Shown here: in pieces, positions 43,012 through 52,632 of the stretch
Layout of the letters: the number at the start of each line of letters is the position of its first letter
Numbering within the stretch: position 1 is the first letter of the stretch
Assembly (NCBI GenBank): GCA_963816745.1
Contig: CAWFLQ010000006.1
Coordinates: 248,001-312,000 of the forward strand
Source of the DNA: VAZQ01 sp963816745
GTDB taxonomy: Bacteria; Pseudomonadota; Alphaproteobacteria; Rhizobiales; Xanthobacteraceae
Length of the DNA: 64,000 nt
Reading direction: 5' to 3'
Notes under the pieces: generated by a model
What the model saw: the letters and a program-made list of their open reading frames with translations, nothing else
What the model was told of the DNA's origin: nothing
Databases searched by the model: none
Made by a program: the position numbers and the translations under genes

Positions 43012-46000
43012 ATGTCTCGCTATTTCGAATTCGCCGTCGCCTCCAATTTCTCGTTCCTGCGCGGCGCGTCGCACGCCGAGGAGCTGATGCTGCAGGCCGC
43101 CCATATCGGGCTCGACGGCATCGGGCTCTGCGACCGCAACTCGGTCGCCGGCGTGGTGCGCGCGCATCTCATCAAGCGCGAGCAGAAACTGGCGCTCACC
43201 TATCATCCCGGCGCGCGGCTCGTCTTCGCCGACGGCACGCCCGACATCCTCGCCTATCCGCGCGACCGCGCGGCCTGGGGACGGCTCTGCCGCCTGCTCA
43301 CGTGCGGCAACCTGCGCGCCGAGAAAGGCGACTGCATCCTCCTGCTCGACGACCTTCTCGAGCACATCGACGGCCTCGAGCTCATCGTGATGGAGGCCTC
43401 GACGCGCGACGCCGCAGCGCCGCCGCCGGAAAAATGGAAAACGAAGCCTGTCGCCGGCAAGGCTGAGACTCAGGCTCGTCGCGGGCTCCAAAAAGCCATC
43501 GCTTCTTGCCGTTCTCCGCAACGCCGCTCCCGGCCGCGTGCGGCTCGCGGCCACGATGCTCTACCGCGGCAACGATCGCGCGCGGCTTGCCCGCAGCGCA
43601 GAGAGCGCACGCGGCGGCCGGCGTGCCGCTCATCGCCGTCAACGACGTGCTCTACCATCACCCCGACCGGCGCGAATTGCAGGACGTGCTCACCTGCATC
43701 CGCGAGCACCTGACCATCGACAAGGCCGGCCGGCGGCTCGCCGTCAATGCCGAGCGCTTCCTGAAGACCGCCGCCGAGATGGCACGCCTGTTCCGCGACT
43801 GCGCCGGAGGCGATCGCGGAGACGCTGCGCGCTCGACGCGGCGCTGACCTTCTCGCTCGACGAACTGCGCTACGAATATCCCGACGAGCCGCGCGCCGGC
43901 TTCGCAACTCCGCAGGAGGCGCTCGTCCATCTGACCTGGGAGGGCGCCGCCACCCGCTATCCCGACGGCATCCCGGACAAGGTCCGGCAAAACCTCGCGC
44001 ACGAGCTCGCGCTGATCGCCGAGCTGCAATACGCGCCCTATTTCCTCACCGTCCATGACATCGTCCGCTATGCGCGCTCGCGAGAGACATCCTCTGCCAG
44101 GGCCGCGGCTCGGCGGCGAACTCGACGGTCTGCTTCTGCCTCGGCATCACCGAGGTCGATCCGGAGCCGGCCGATCTCCTGTTCGAGCGCTTCATCTCCG
44201 CCGAGCGCAACGAGCCGCCCGACATCGACGTCGATTTCGAGCACGAGCGGCGCGAGGAGGTGATCCAGTACATCTATCGCCAAATACGGCCGCGAGCGCG
44301 ACCGGCATCGCCGCGACCGTGATCTCCTATCGCGGCCGCTCGGCGATCCGCGAGGTCGGCAAGGTCTTCGGCCTGTCGGAGGACACGATCGGCGCGCTCT
44401 CCTCCTCGATCTGGGGCATGGGCGGCGGCGAGCGTGCGCGAGCCGACGCGCTCGCGCGCGCCGGCATCGACGTCGACGAGCCCGCGCATGCGCGAAGATG
44501 CGCGCGCTCGTCGGAGGAGATTCAATCGCTTCCCGCGCCATCTCTCGCAGCATGTCGGCGGCTTCGTCATCACCCGCAACCGGCTCGACGAGGTGGTGCC
44601 GATCATGAATGCGGCGATGGAGGAGCGCACCATCGTCGAATGGGACAAGGACGATCTCGACGCGCTCGGCATGCTCAAGGTCGACGTGCTCGGGCTCGGC
44701 ATGCTGACCTGCATCCGCAAGGCGTTCGAGCTCGTCGAGAAGCACTACGGCGAAAGGCTCACTCTCGCCACCGTTCCGACGGAGGAACCGGCCGTCTACC
44801 GCATGCTGCAGCGCGCCAATTCGCTCGGCGTGTTCCAGGTCGAGAGCCGCGCGCAGATGTCGATGCTGCCGCGGCTCAAGCCGGAAAAATTCTACGATCT
44901 CGTCATCGAGGTGGCGATCGTGCGGCCGGGCCCGATCCAGGGCGACATGGTGCATCCCTATCTGCGCCGCCGGCAGAGGCTCGAGCCGGTCTCCTATCCG
45001 TCCAAGGAGCTCGAAGCCGTCCTCGGCAAGACCCTCGGCGTGCCGCTGTTCCAGGAGCAGGCGATGAAGATCGCCATCGTCGCCGGCGGCTTCACGCCGG
45101 GCGAGGCCGACAAGCTGCGCCGCGCCATGGCGACCTTCAAGCGCACCGGCACCATCGGCACGTTCAAGACCAAGATGATCGAGGGCATGGTCGCGCGCGG
45201 CTATCCGCGCGACTTCGCCGAGCGCTGCTTCAGCCAGATCGAGGGCTTCGGCGAATACGGCTTTCCGGAAAGCCACGCCGCGAGCTTCGCGCTCCTGGTC
45301 TATGCCTCGGCCTGGCTCAAGTGCCGCTATCCGGACGTCTTCGCCGCGGCGCTGCTCAACGCGCAGCCGATGGGCTTCTACGCGCCGGCGCAGATCGTGC
45401 GCGACGTCGCGCGAGCACGGCGTCGAGGTGCGGCCGGTCGACGTCAACCACTCGGACTGGGACGCGACGCTGGAGCCAGGCCCTGACGCGCTGCGGATCG
45501 TCTGCATGCGCTCCACCGCGACATGGCGGGCGACATCCGCGACCACGCACGCGTTGCGTCTCGGCTTGCGCAAGATCAAGGGATTGTCGGAGGACGACGC
45601 GCAAGCTGATCGTGACGCGCCGCGGCACCGGCTATTCGTCCGTGCGCGATCTCTGGCTGCGCACCGGCCTTCCGCCGCGCGTCATCGAGCGGCTCGCCGA
45701 CGCCGATGCCTTCGGCTCGCTCGGCCTGACCCGGCGGCAGGCGCTGTGGGCGGCCAAGGCGCTCGGCCGCGTCGGCGACCAGGACGACGACCTGCCGTTG
45801 CTTCGCGTCGCGACGACACCGTTACCTGCGCAAGTTTCAGTCGCGCGCGAACCCGATTGTCCAGCTGCCGCCCATGCCGCTGGGCGAGGAGGTCGTCAAC
45901 GACTACCGCTTCCTCGAGCTGTCGCTGCGCGCGCATCCGGCCTGCGTTCCTGCGCGCCGACCTCGCCCGCCGCGGCATCATCCGCAACGAGGAGCTTGCG

Positions 46001-46380
46001 CGCGCTGAGCGTCCGGCGCGCGCGTCACCGTCTCCGGCCTCGTCACCATTCGCCAGCGGCCGGGCTCGGCCAACGGCGTCATCTTCATGACCATCGAGGA
46101 CGAGAGCGCGGTCGCCAACATCATCGTCTGGCCGAAGACGTTCGAGCGCTTTCGCCCGATCATCCTGGGCGCGCGCTACGTGGCCGTGAGCGGCGAGGTG
46201 CAGCAGGAATCCGGCGTCATCCACGTGGTCGCGGCGCGGCTCGACGATCTCACGGCGCTGCTGGCGCGCCTGACCGAAGACGCGCCGGCGAGCGATCTCG
46301 ACGTGCCGGCGCGCGGCTCCGCGCACGCACCTTCGCGCCGGGGAGGCACGAAGATCAGGAGTCAGATCGATGACTCCTGA
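43012..46380 (+). CDS. dnaE2: Error-prone DNA polymerase DnaE2 (ImuC), frame-disrupted
   Basis: About 1,110-1,120 residues of a C-family polymerase. Start MSRYFEFAVASNFSFLRGAS opens the PHP domain. The polymerase palm carries the catalytic aspartates in PPDIDVDFEHERREEVIQYI; other motifs are GGFVITRNRLDEVVPIM, LGVFQVESRAQMSMLPRLKP, IVRPGPIQGDMVHPYLRRR, and the C-terminal OB region VTVSGLVTIRQRPGSANGVI-like. At least ten extra bases, mainly between 43490 and 45960, scatter it over three frames. The end is at 46373 or 46380 depending on frame. It starts one base after the imuB stop and is the mutagenic polymerase of the SOS cassette. Confidence 0.9.
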
Positions 46381-46387
46381 TTCTTGC

Positions 46388-47005
46388 TTACGGCACGACG
46401 CCGTCGCGGCCGACATTGACCCGCGCGGCTTCGAACGTGCCGTCGGGCTTCTTGGTGGCGGCGACGATGTTGATGTTGGCGCCCGGCTTGAGCTCGTCCT
46501 TGCTGCCGACCACATAGGCGCGGATCATGGCATCGGGGCCGACGACGATTTTCTTCTCGCCGTCCTTGTACTTGACCATGACCACCTGGCCGTCGACGCC
46601 GGCGACTGTCGTGTCGACCGTCGCATTGGTCATGGTGGTGTTCGGCCGATCCCAGGGCCGATGACCCTCGCCGGTGCCGCGCTGCGGCTCGGAGAAGATC
46701 ATGATCTGGATGGCCTTCTGGCTGCCGTCGGCCTGCGGCGTCGCGCCGACGCCGATGAAGGAGCCGGGCTTGATGTCGGCGAGCGTCGCCTTGACCACGC
46801 CGTACACCGCCACGTTATCGGTCAACTTCACCTTCGCATCGGCCTCGCCGGCCTTGACGGTGAGCGTCGCGCCGTCCACCGCCTCGATCGGCCCGCGGAT
46901 GCGCTGGGTCTGCGGCTGCTGTGCGAAAGCCGACGAAACCGCGAACGCGGCGATCAATGCCGCGCCCGCGACCACGCGTCGTGTCATTTTATTCATGTCG
47001 TTCAT
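46388..47005 (-). CDS. Secreted protein of unknown function, paralogue B
   Basis: A 205-residue exported protein. The signal peptide (VVAGAALIAAFAVSSAFA) is followed by QRIRGPIEAVDGATLTVKAG, GSFIGVGATPQADGSQKAIQ and YKDGEKKIVVGPDAMIRAYV. The repeated short beta strands around a small-molecule-like sensor remind me of DUF5666-type domains. It is a tandem paralogue of the gene at 47022, starting 16 nt after it, with shared elements RGTGEGxRPWD and GRDGV near the end. Periplasmic location is expected. No function can be given; no catalytic motif is seen. Confidence 0.8.
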   Translation of the reverse strand: MNDMNKMTRRVVAGAALIAAFAVSSAFAQQPQTQRIRGPIEAVDGATLTVKAGEADAKVKLTDNVAVYGVVKATLADIKPGSFIGVGATPQADGSQKAIQIMIFSEPQRGTGEGHRPWDRPNTTMTNATVDTTVAGVDGQVVMVKYKDGEKKIVVGPDAMIRAYVVGSKDELKPGANINIVAATKKPDGTFEAARVNVGRDGVVP

Positions 47006-47021
47006 GTCGATCGTCGTTTCC

Positions 47022-47648
47022 TCACATCGGCGGCGTGACGCCGTCGCGGCCGACCGAGATCGAGGCGGCTTCGAGCGTGCCGTCGTCCTTCTTGGCGGCG
47101 CCGGCGATGAAGATCTTCGCCCCGGGCTTCAGCTCGTCCTTGCTGCCGGGAACATAGGTCACGATCTCGGTCTGCGGCGTCACGACGATCTTCTTTTCTC
47201 CGTCCTTGTACTTGAGCGTGATCACGTCGCCGTCGACCCCTTTCACCATCTGCGCGACGGTGGCGTTGGTCATGGTGCTGTTGGGCGCCAGATCCCAAGG
47301 GCGGAAGCCTTCGCCCGTGCCGCGCATCGGCTCGGGGAAGATGTGGATTTCGACCGCCTTCTGGCTGCCGTCGGCCTGCGGCATGCCGGTGACGCCGATG
47401 TAGGAATTGTCCTTGATGTCGGCGAGCGACGCCTTGACGATGCCGCGCACGGCGACATTGGCGGTCGGCTTGATCTTGTACGTGGTCTGGCCGTCGCGCG
47501 ACTTGACGGTCATCAGCGTCCCATCGAAGGCCTCGACCGTGCCGCGCACGCGAACCGGTGGCGGCTGCTGTTGGGCGAAGCTCGCGGATGTCGCGAGCAA
47601 CAGGGCAAAACCGGCCACGCCGAAGGCGCGCCGCGTGATCTGGTTCAT
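47022..47648 (-). CDS. Secreted protein of unknown function, paralogue A
   Basis: A 208-residue exported protein. The signal peptide (RRAFGVAGFALLLATSASFA) starts with a twin Arg-like RR but without the full Tat pattern. The mature part shows VRVRGTVEAFDGTLMTVKSR, NSYIGVTGMPQADGSQKAVE, IFPEPMRGTGEGFRPWDL and VGRDGVTPPM. It is about half identical to the next gene, so a local duplication is evident. The two are co-directional and probably co-transcribed. Function unknown. Confidence 0.82.
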   Translation of the reverse strand: MNQITRRAFGVAGFALLLATSASFAQQQPPPVRVRGTVEAFDGTLMTVKSRDGQTTYKIKPTANVAVRGIVKASLADIKDNSYIGVTGMPQADGSQKAVEIHIFPEPMRGTGEGFRPWDLAPNSTMTNATVAQMVKGVDGDVITLKYKDGEKKIVVTPQTEIVTYVPGSKDELKPGAKIFIAGAAKKDDGTLEAASISVGRDGVTPPM

Positions 47649-47814
47649 GTCGTCTCCTCCCGAATCCTCGTCGCCGGCAAGACGCCCGGCGATCGAACGA
47701 ACAACCCTCGGCAGCCGTATTTATTCCAGCCGTTCCGGGGCGGTCGCCTCATGAGACCAGTCCGGCCGGGCGCGCGCAAGTTCCCTGCGCGCAATATTCG
47801 AAGATGTGATGCGG

Positions 47815-48606
47815 TCAATAAAGTCCGGGTGTCGAGCCGCCGTCGACAGCGATCGCGGTTCCCTGGATCTGCCGCGAACGTTCTGAACAGAGGAACAACG
47901 TGAGCTCGGCGATATCCTCGGGCGTGGCCATCCGGCGTATTCCGCTCTTGGCGAGCGTGGCGGCGCGCAGCTCCTCGACCGGCTTGCCCTGCGCCGCCGC
48001 ACGCTGCGTCAGCAATGTTTCCGTGCGCTCGGTCGCGGTCGTGCCGGGATGGATGGCGTTGACGTGGACGCCGTCACGCATCCCGAGCTTGGACAGCCCT
48101 TTCACGAAGTTCGCGCTCGCGGCGTTGACCGACCCGCCGATCAGGAATTCCGGCTCCACGGTGCGCGCGGCGCCACCGATGATGTTGACGACGTGCCCTT
48201 CCGCCGCCTTGAGCAGCGGCCAGAACAGGCGCGTCAGCCGCACCGCGCCGAGGAACTTCAACGCGAAGCCGTCGAGCCAGGCGTCGTCCGGCAGCTCCGC
48301 GAAGTTGCCGGCGCGCGTCGCACCCGCATTGTTGACGAGCACGTCGCAACGATGGAAGCGCTCATTGACCTGCTTGAACAACTGCTCGCAGGCGTCGAGC
48401 TTGCGCAGGTCGCCGGCGACGATGAGCGGCTCCGGTCCCTCGGCCGCGACTGCCTTGGCCGCGACGGCGAGGTTTTCCTGCGATGACGAAGCCAGCACGG
48501 TCTGCGCGCCCTGGCGCCCAAAGGCGAGCGCGATGCCGCGGCCGATGCCGCGGCTTCCCCCGGTAATAACGACGACTTTACCCTTGAACTCACCCGGCAT
48601 TTTCAC
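47815..48606 (-). CDS. Short-chain dehydrogenase/reductase with altered active site
   Basis: A 263-residue SDR. The cofactor motif TGGSRGIGRG (residues 15-24) and VLVNNAGATRAG are standard and suggest NAD(P) binding. The catalytic YxxxK should lie near residue 155, but the segment reads FLIGGSVNAASANFVKGL: neither the Tyr nor the Lys is at its place. A group of rhizobial SDRs shares this GGSxNAA form. The C-terminal AVDGGSTPGLY is normal. It is divergent from the dehydrogenase gene at 48665, with 58 nt between, so they may share a control region. The reaction is uncertain. Confidence 0.85.
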   Translation of the reverse strand: MKMPGEFKGKVVVITGGSRGIGRGIALAFGRQGAQTVLASSSQENLAVAAKAVAAEGPEPLIVAGDLRKLDACEQLFKQVNERFHRCDVLVNNAGATRAGNFAELPDDAWLDGFALKFLGAVRLTRLFWPLLKAAEGHVVNIIGGAARTVEPEFLIGGSVNAASANFVKGLSKLGMRDGVHVNAIHPGTTATERTETLLTQRAAAQGKPVEELRAATLAKSGIRRMATPEDIAELTLFLCSERSRQIQGTAIAVDGGSTPGLY

Positions 48607-48664
48607 CCTCCGTGCTTGCCAATTCCTACAGTATTACTATGAGTTGGAATGGCGAGGGAACAGG

Positions 48665-49576
48665 ATGAAATCGATCTTTGTCGATTGCAACGACGAGCTG
48701 GCGCCGGTCTTCGCCCGCGTGCAGCGACCAGGCGATCCGCCGTTCGCCGTCAACAGCGAGCCGTTCCAATCCGCCGATCTGCCGCACCTGCTCGCCGGCT
48801 ATGCCATCTGCCTCGACGACCACTCCTATATGCCGACCGAGACCATGGCCCAATGCCATGGGCTCCGGCACATCGTGTTCCTCGGTACCGGCGCGTCGAG
48901 CTACATGGACGTTCCGGCGCTGAGCAAGCTCGGCATCGAGGTGCACACCATCAAGGGCTACGGCGACGTCGCGGTCGCGGAGCACACCATGGCGCTGATC
49001 TTCGCCTGCTGCCGCGACCTGGCCGGCATGGACCGCGCGGTGCGCGCGGGCACCTGGGACCCGGTCGAGAGCATGCAGCTCAACGGCAAGATGCTCGGCC
49101 TGATCGGGCTCGGCGGCATCGGCCGCGAAGTGGCGCGAATGGCGCGCGGCATCGGCATGGAGGTGATCGCCTGGAACCGCTCGCCGCGTGACGACGCCGG
49201 CGTGCCGCTGGTCGCCCTCGACGAGCTCCTGGCGCGGGCCGACGTGATCTCGCTGCACCTTGCGCTCACCGACGAGACGCGGGACATGCTCGACGCCAAG
49301 CGGCTCGCGCGCACCAAGCGCGGCGTGCTCCTGGTCAACACCGCGCGCGGGGCGCTGATCGAGGAGGCCGCGCTTCTGGACGCGCTCCGCAACGGCCACA
49401 TCCGTCATGCCGGCCTCGACGTATTCCATACCGAGCCGCTCACGCCCGACCATCCGCTGGCACGGATGGAGAACGTGACGCTCACCTCCCATGCGGCCTA
49501 CCGCACGCTCGAGGCATCGGAGACGCTGATGCGCCGCGCCATCGACATCGCGCGCAAGATCGTCGAGAAGGGGTGA
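48665..49576 (+). CDS. NAD-dependent D-2-hydroxyacid dehydrogenase
   Basis: A 303-residue dehydrogenase. Start MKSIFVDCNDELAPVF follows a weak purine-rich site (AGGGAACAGG). The Rossmann motif is LGLIGLGGIGREVARMARG; VLLVNTARGALIEEAALLDA carries the catalytic Arg, DVFHTEPLTPDHPL the Glu, and LTSHAAYRTLEA the His. It oxidises or reduces a 2-hydroxy/2-oxo acid. Three members of this family besides serA occur in the window, and this one opens the plus-strand catabolic cluster that includes the extradiol dioxygenase 19 nt downstream. Confidence 0.9.
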   Translation: MKSIFVDCNDELAPVFARVQRPGDPPFAVNSEPFQSADLPHLLAGYAICLDDHSYMPTETMAQCHGLRHIVFLGTGASSYMDVPALSKLGIEVHTIKGYGDVAVAEHTMALIFACCRDLAGMDRAVRAGTWDPVESMQLNGKMLGLIGLGGIGREVARMARGIGMEVIAWNRSPRDDAGVPLVALDELLARADVISLHLALTDETRDMLDAKRLARTKRGVLLVNTARGALIEEAALLDALRNGHIRHAGLDVFHTEPLTPDHPLARMENVTLTSHAAYRTLEASETLMRRAIDIARKIVEKG

Positions 49577-49595
49577 AACGCGCTGGGGGTGAAGC

Positions 49596-50579
49596 ATGCC
49601 GGTCCGCAAGCCCGTTCTCGATCCGCCCTTCAACGTGGTGCGCGCCAGCCATGTCGAGCTCGGCGTGCGCGATCTCGGGCGTTCGCGCGCTTTCTACGTC
49701 GACTGCCTCGGGCTCCTGGTGACGGACGAAACCGCGGATGCCATCTACTTGCGGGCGGTCGAGGAGCGCAACCATCACTCGATCGTGCTGCATCGCTGGC
49801 GCGAGCCCATGGTGCATGCGCTCGGATTCAAGGTGGCAAGCGAGGAGGACCTCGACCGCGCCGCATTCTGGTTCGGGCGCAAGAATCTCCCGGTCTCGTT
49901 CCCGGAGCGGCCCCATCAGGGCCGGACGCTGCGCACGGCCGATATCTTCGGCATGCCGCTCGACCTTTGCTTCAGGATGGGCCAAGCCGAGCGCATGCTG
50001 CAGAAATACGCCGCCTATCAGGGCGCGCGCATCCAGCGCATCGACCATCTCAACTGCTTCACGCCGGATGTGCAGGCGAGCTACGACTTCTATGCCGACA
50101 TCGGATTCAAGCTCACCGAATACACCGAGACCGATGATCCGGATCCCAGGCTGTGGGCGGTGTGGCTGCACCGCAAGGGCAATGTCCACGACCTCGCCTT
50201 CACCAACGGCAGCGGGCCGCGGCTGCATCACGTCGGCGTGTGGACCGCGAGCGCGCTCGACATCCTCCACATCTGCGACGTGATGGCGACGTGCGGCTAT
50301 GTCGCCAACATGGAACGCGGGCCTGGCCGCCACGGCATTTCCAACGCCTTCTTTCTCTATGTGCGCGACCCCGACGGCCACCGCGTCGAGCTGTTCACCT
50401 CGGACTATCTCACGGTCGACCCCGATCTCGAGCCGATCCGCTGGTCGCTGCGCGACCCGCAACGACAGACTCTGTGGGGCCATCCGGCGCCGAAATCGTG
50501 GTTCGAGGAGGGCTCGGCGTTTCCGGGCGTCGCGGTGCGCGAGCCCGCGCTTGCCGCGCAGCCGATCGTGGCGCGCTGA
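49596..50579 (+). CDS. Extradiol ring-cleavage dioxygenase (VOC, homoprotocatechuate 2,3-dioxygenase-like)
   Basis: A 327-residue type I extradiol dioxygenase with two VOC modules. Metal ligands fit IQRIDHLNCF (His), PRLHHVGVWT (His) and GHRVELFTSDY (Glu). The segment RGPGRHGISNAFFLYVRDP is close to homoprotocatechuate 2,3-dioxygenase, HpaD/HpcB type. It cleaves a catechol-type ring next to the hydroxyls with O2; the exact catechol is not fixed. It follows the hydroxyacid dehydrogenase gene by 19 nt, so the pair is probably an operon, and the cluster around it looks aromatic-catabolic. Confidence 0.9.
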   Translation: MPVRKPVLDPPFNVVRASHVELGVRDLGRSRAFYVDCLGLLVTDETADAIYLRAVEERNHHSIVLHRWREPMVHALGFKVASEEDLDRAAFWFGRKNLPVSFPERPHQGRTLRTADIFGMPLDLCFRMGQAERMLQKYAAYQGARIQRIDHLNCFTPDVQASYDFYADIGFKLTEYTETDDPDPRLWAVWLHRKGNVHDLAFTNGSGPRLHHVGVWTASALDILHICDVMATCGYVANMERGPGRHGISNAFFLYVRDPDGHRVELFTSDYLTVDPDLEPIRWSLRDPQRQTLWGHPAPKSWFEEGSAFPGVAVREPALAAQPIVAR

Positions 50580-50663
50580 CGGCGCGGCCGTCACCCATGC
50601 AACCTTCCGGCCGGTTCCTAGTTGTCATGAACCTGACACAGGTTCTGGCACGGGAACAGATAT

Positions 50664-51740
50664 ATGGCGGATCAGACCACGATCTTGCGGACGGTCCCGA
50701 CGCATGGCGCGAGCCGCCTGCCGTCCGTCGATGTCGACAGCTACAACGTCGAGGTCAAGGACGACGAGGGCTTCCTCGGCGATCGCGCCAACAAGGGTGC
50801 CTTCCGCGAGATCATCGAGAACTGGCGCAAGCCCCTGCGCAAGGCCGGCGACGACCCCTTCGGTGACGAGGCGAGTGAGGACATCAACAAGAAGAAGCTC
50901 GACTCGCTGCTGGCCGAGGGTGACCCGGAGGCGGCCGGTATCGTCCAAGGCGCGATCGAGGATTTCTCCCAGGAGCTCGCGCTCGTCATCCGCCGCTTCC
51001 TCAAGCTCAAGGCTTGGCGCGACACCGAGCGGATCGTGGTCGGCGGCGGCTTCCGTGGCAGCCGCGTCGGGGAGCTGGCGATCGGCCGCACATCCGTGAT
51101 CCTCAAGGCCGACAAGGTGCCCATCGAGCTCGTCCCGATCCGCCACGATCCCGACGAGGCCGGCCTGATCGGAGCCGCGCATCTGGCGCCGCGCTGGATG
51201 TTCGAGGCGCACGACGCGATTCTGGCGGTGGACATCGGCGGCACCAACATTCGCGCCGGCGTGGTCGCCCTCAATCTGAAGAAGGCCGACGACCTCGCCA
51301 AGGCCTTCGTCTGGAAATTCGGGCTCTGGCGGCACGGCGACGAGAAGAAAAAGCCCAAGCGCGAGGATGCGGTCGAGGAGCTGGTCGGCATGCTCGAGGG
51401 CCTGATCACGCGCGCCGGCAAGGAGGGGCTCCGACTAGCGCCGTTCATCGGCATCGGCTGTCCGGGCATCATCGAGCCCGACGGCACCATCGATCGCGGC
51501 GCGCAGAACCTGCCGGGCAACTGGGAGGCCAGCCGCTTCAATTTGCCGCTTGCACTGCACGAGGCGATCCCGACCATCGGCAAACACGACACCATGGTCG
51601 TCCTGCACAACGACGCCGTCGTGCAGGGCTTGAGCGAGGCGCCGTTCATGGCCGACGTGACGCATTGGGGCGTGCTCACGATCGGTACCGGCCTCGGCAA
51701 CGCCCGCTTCACCAACCGAACGGCATCCGGCAAGGATTGA
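50664..51740 (+). CDS. ROK-like sugar-kinase-fold protein with inverted half order
   Basis: A 358-residue protein. The second half (from 186) is the normal start of a ROK kinase: LAVDIGGTNIRAGVV (188-201), GIGCPGIIEPDGTIDRGAQN, LHNDAVVQG with the catalytic-type Asp, and TIGTGLGNARFT. The first half (about 85-176) looks like the normal end of a ROK protein: DPEAAGIVQGAIEDFSQELA, ERIVVGGGFRGSRVGEL and DPDEAGLIGAAHLAP. The zinc motif CxCGxxGCxE is missing. The domain order is thus swapped relative to canonical ROK proteins. A glucokinase-like activity is possible but unproven. It lies between the dioxygenase and the second molybdenum hydroxylase. Confidence 0.8.
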   Translation: MADQTTILRTVPTHGASRLPSVDVDSYNVEVKDDEGFLGDRANKGAFREIIENWRKPLRKAGDDPFGDEASEDINKKKLDSLLAEGDPEAAGIVQGAIEDFSQELALVIRRFLKLKAWRDTERIVVGGGFRGSRVGELAIGRTSVILKADKVPIELVPIRHDPDEAGLIGAAHLAPRWMFEAHDAILAVDIGGTNIRAGVVALNLKKADDLAKAFVWKFGLWRHGDEKKKPKREDAVEELVGMLEGLITRAGKEGLRLAPFIGIGCPGIIEPDGTIDRGAQNLPGNWEASRFNLPLALHEAIPTIGKHDTMVVLHNDAVVQGLSEAPFMADVTHWGVLTIGTGLGNARFTNRTASGKD

Positions 51741-51778
51741 CGTCCCGCCCGCAGCAGCGACAATGCGAAAAAGTCGCT

Positions 51779-51784
51779 GGGAGG
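51779..51784 (+). promoter_or_regulatory. Shine-Dalgarno deciding a TTG start
   Basis: GGGAGG lies 5 nt before TTG at 51790. The ATG at 51763 has no such site and would add nine codons absent from the family, which begins (M)KPAPF. The TTG start is therefore preferred. Confidence 0.7.
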
Positions 51785-51789
51785 ACGTA

Positions 51790-52632
51790 TTGAAGCCGGC
51801 ACCGTTTGAGTTTGCCAAGGCTCGCTCGGTCGCGCACGCGGTCGAGCTGCTGGCGCAGGACGACGCCCGCCTGCTGGCAGGCGGACAGAGCCTGATCGCC
51901 ACGCTCAACATGCGGCTCAGTCACCCTGCTTTGCTGGTCGATATCAACGGTATCGGCGGGCTCGACGGGATCGCGCGCAAGAACGGGCATGTCGAGATCG
52001 GGGCATTGGTTCGCCACGTGCAGGCCGAGCGCTCGCCCGACATCGCACGCCACGCGCCGCTCATCGCACTCGCCATGCCGCATATCGGTCATCCCGCGAT
52101 CCGCAACCGCGGCACCATCGGCGGATCGATCGCGTTCGCCGATCCCGCCGCCGAGCTGCCGGCCTGCCTGCTTGCGCTCGGCGGCGAGCTCGACATCGCC
52201 GGGCCGCAGGGGCAACGCACGGTCAAAGCCGACGATTTCTTCAAGGGCCTGTTCGAGACCGCGCTCACGCCGGGCGACATGCTCACCGCCATTCGCGTCC
52301 CGGCCGCCGATGCCGATACCCGCGTCGGCTTCGCGGAATTCGCGCGCCGTCACGGCGACTACGCGATCGTCGGCCTTGCGGCCTGCGCACGCGGCAGCGG
52401 CAAGGGCATCGGCAACGTCCGCCTCGCCTATTTCGGCGTCGGCGCGACTCCGGTGCGCGCGCGCAATGCCGAGACCGCGCTGGCCGGGGGCGACGCCGAT
52501 GCCGCGATAGGCGCGCTCGCGAAAGACCTGAACCCGCCCGACGACGTCCAAGCCTCGGGCACAGTGAAGATGCATCTCGCCGGCGTGCTGCTGCGCCGCG
52601 TCGCCAAGCAACTCTTGGGAGCAAAGCCATGA
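51790..52632 (+). CDS. FAD-binding medium subunit of second molybdenum hydroxylase (CoxM-like)
   Basis: A 280-residue flavin subunit starting at TTG (MKPAPFEFAKARSVAH) behind GGGAGG. FAD motifs are LLAGGQSLIATLNMRL and RNRGTIGGSIAFADPAAELP; the C-terminal domain has NVRLAYFGVGATPVRARN. The sequence is a more standard CoxM than the one at 1187. It overlaps the small-subunit gene by 4 nt (ATGA), so medium, small and large subunits are translationally coupled. Confidence 0.93.
   Translation: MKPAPFEFAKARSVAHAVELLAQDDARLLAGGQSLIATLNMRLSHPALLVDINGIGGLDGIARKNGHVEIGALVRHVQAERSPDIARHAPLIALAMPHIGHPAIRNRGTIGGSIAFADPAAELPACLLALGGELDIAGPQGQRTVKADDFFKGLFETALTPGDMLTAIRVPAADADTRVGFAEFARRHGDYAIVGLAACARGSGKGIGNVRLAYFGVGATPVRARNAETALAGGDADAAIGALAKDLNPPDDVQASGTVKMHLAGVLLRRVAKQLLGAKP

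Noticed and set aside
43490..45960. Programmed ribosomal frameshifting in dnaE2
   Set aside because: There are too many shifts, with no slippery heptamers, and the same kind of insertion affects unrelated core genes.
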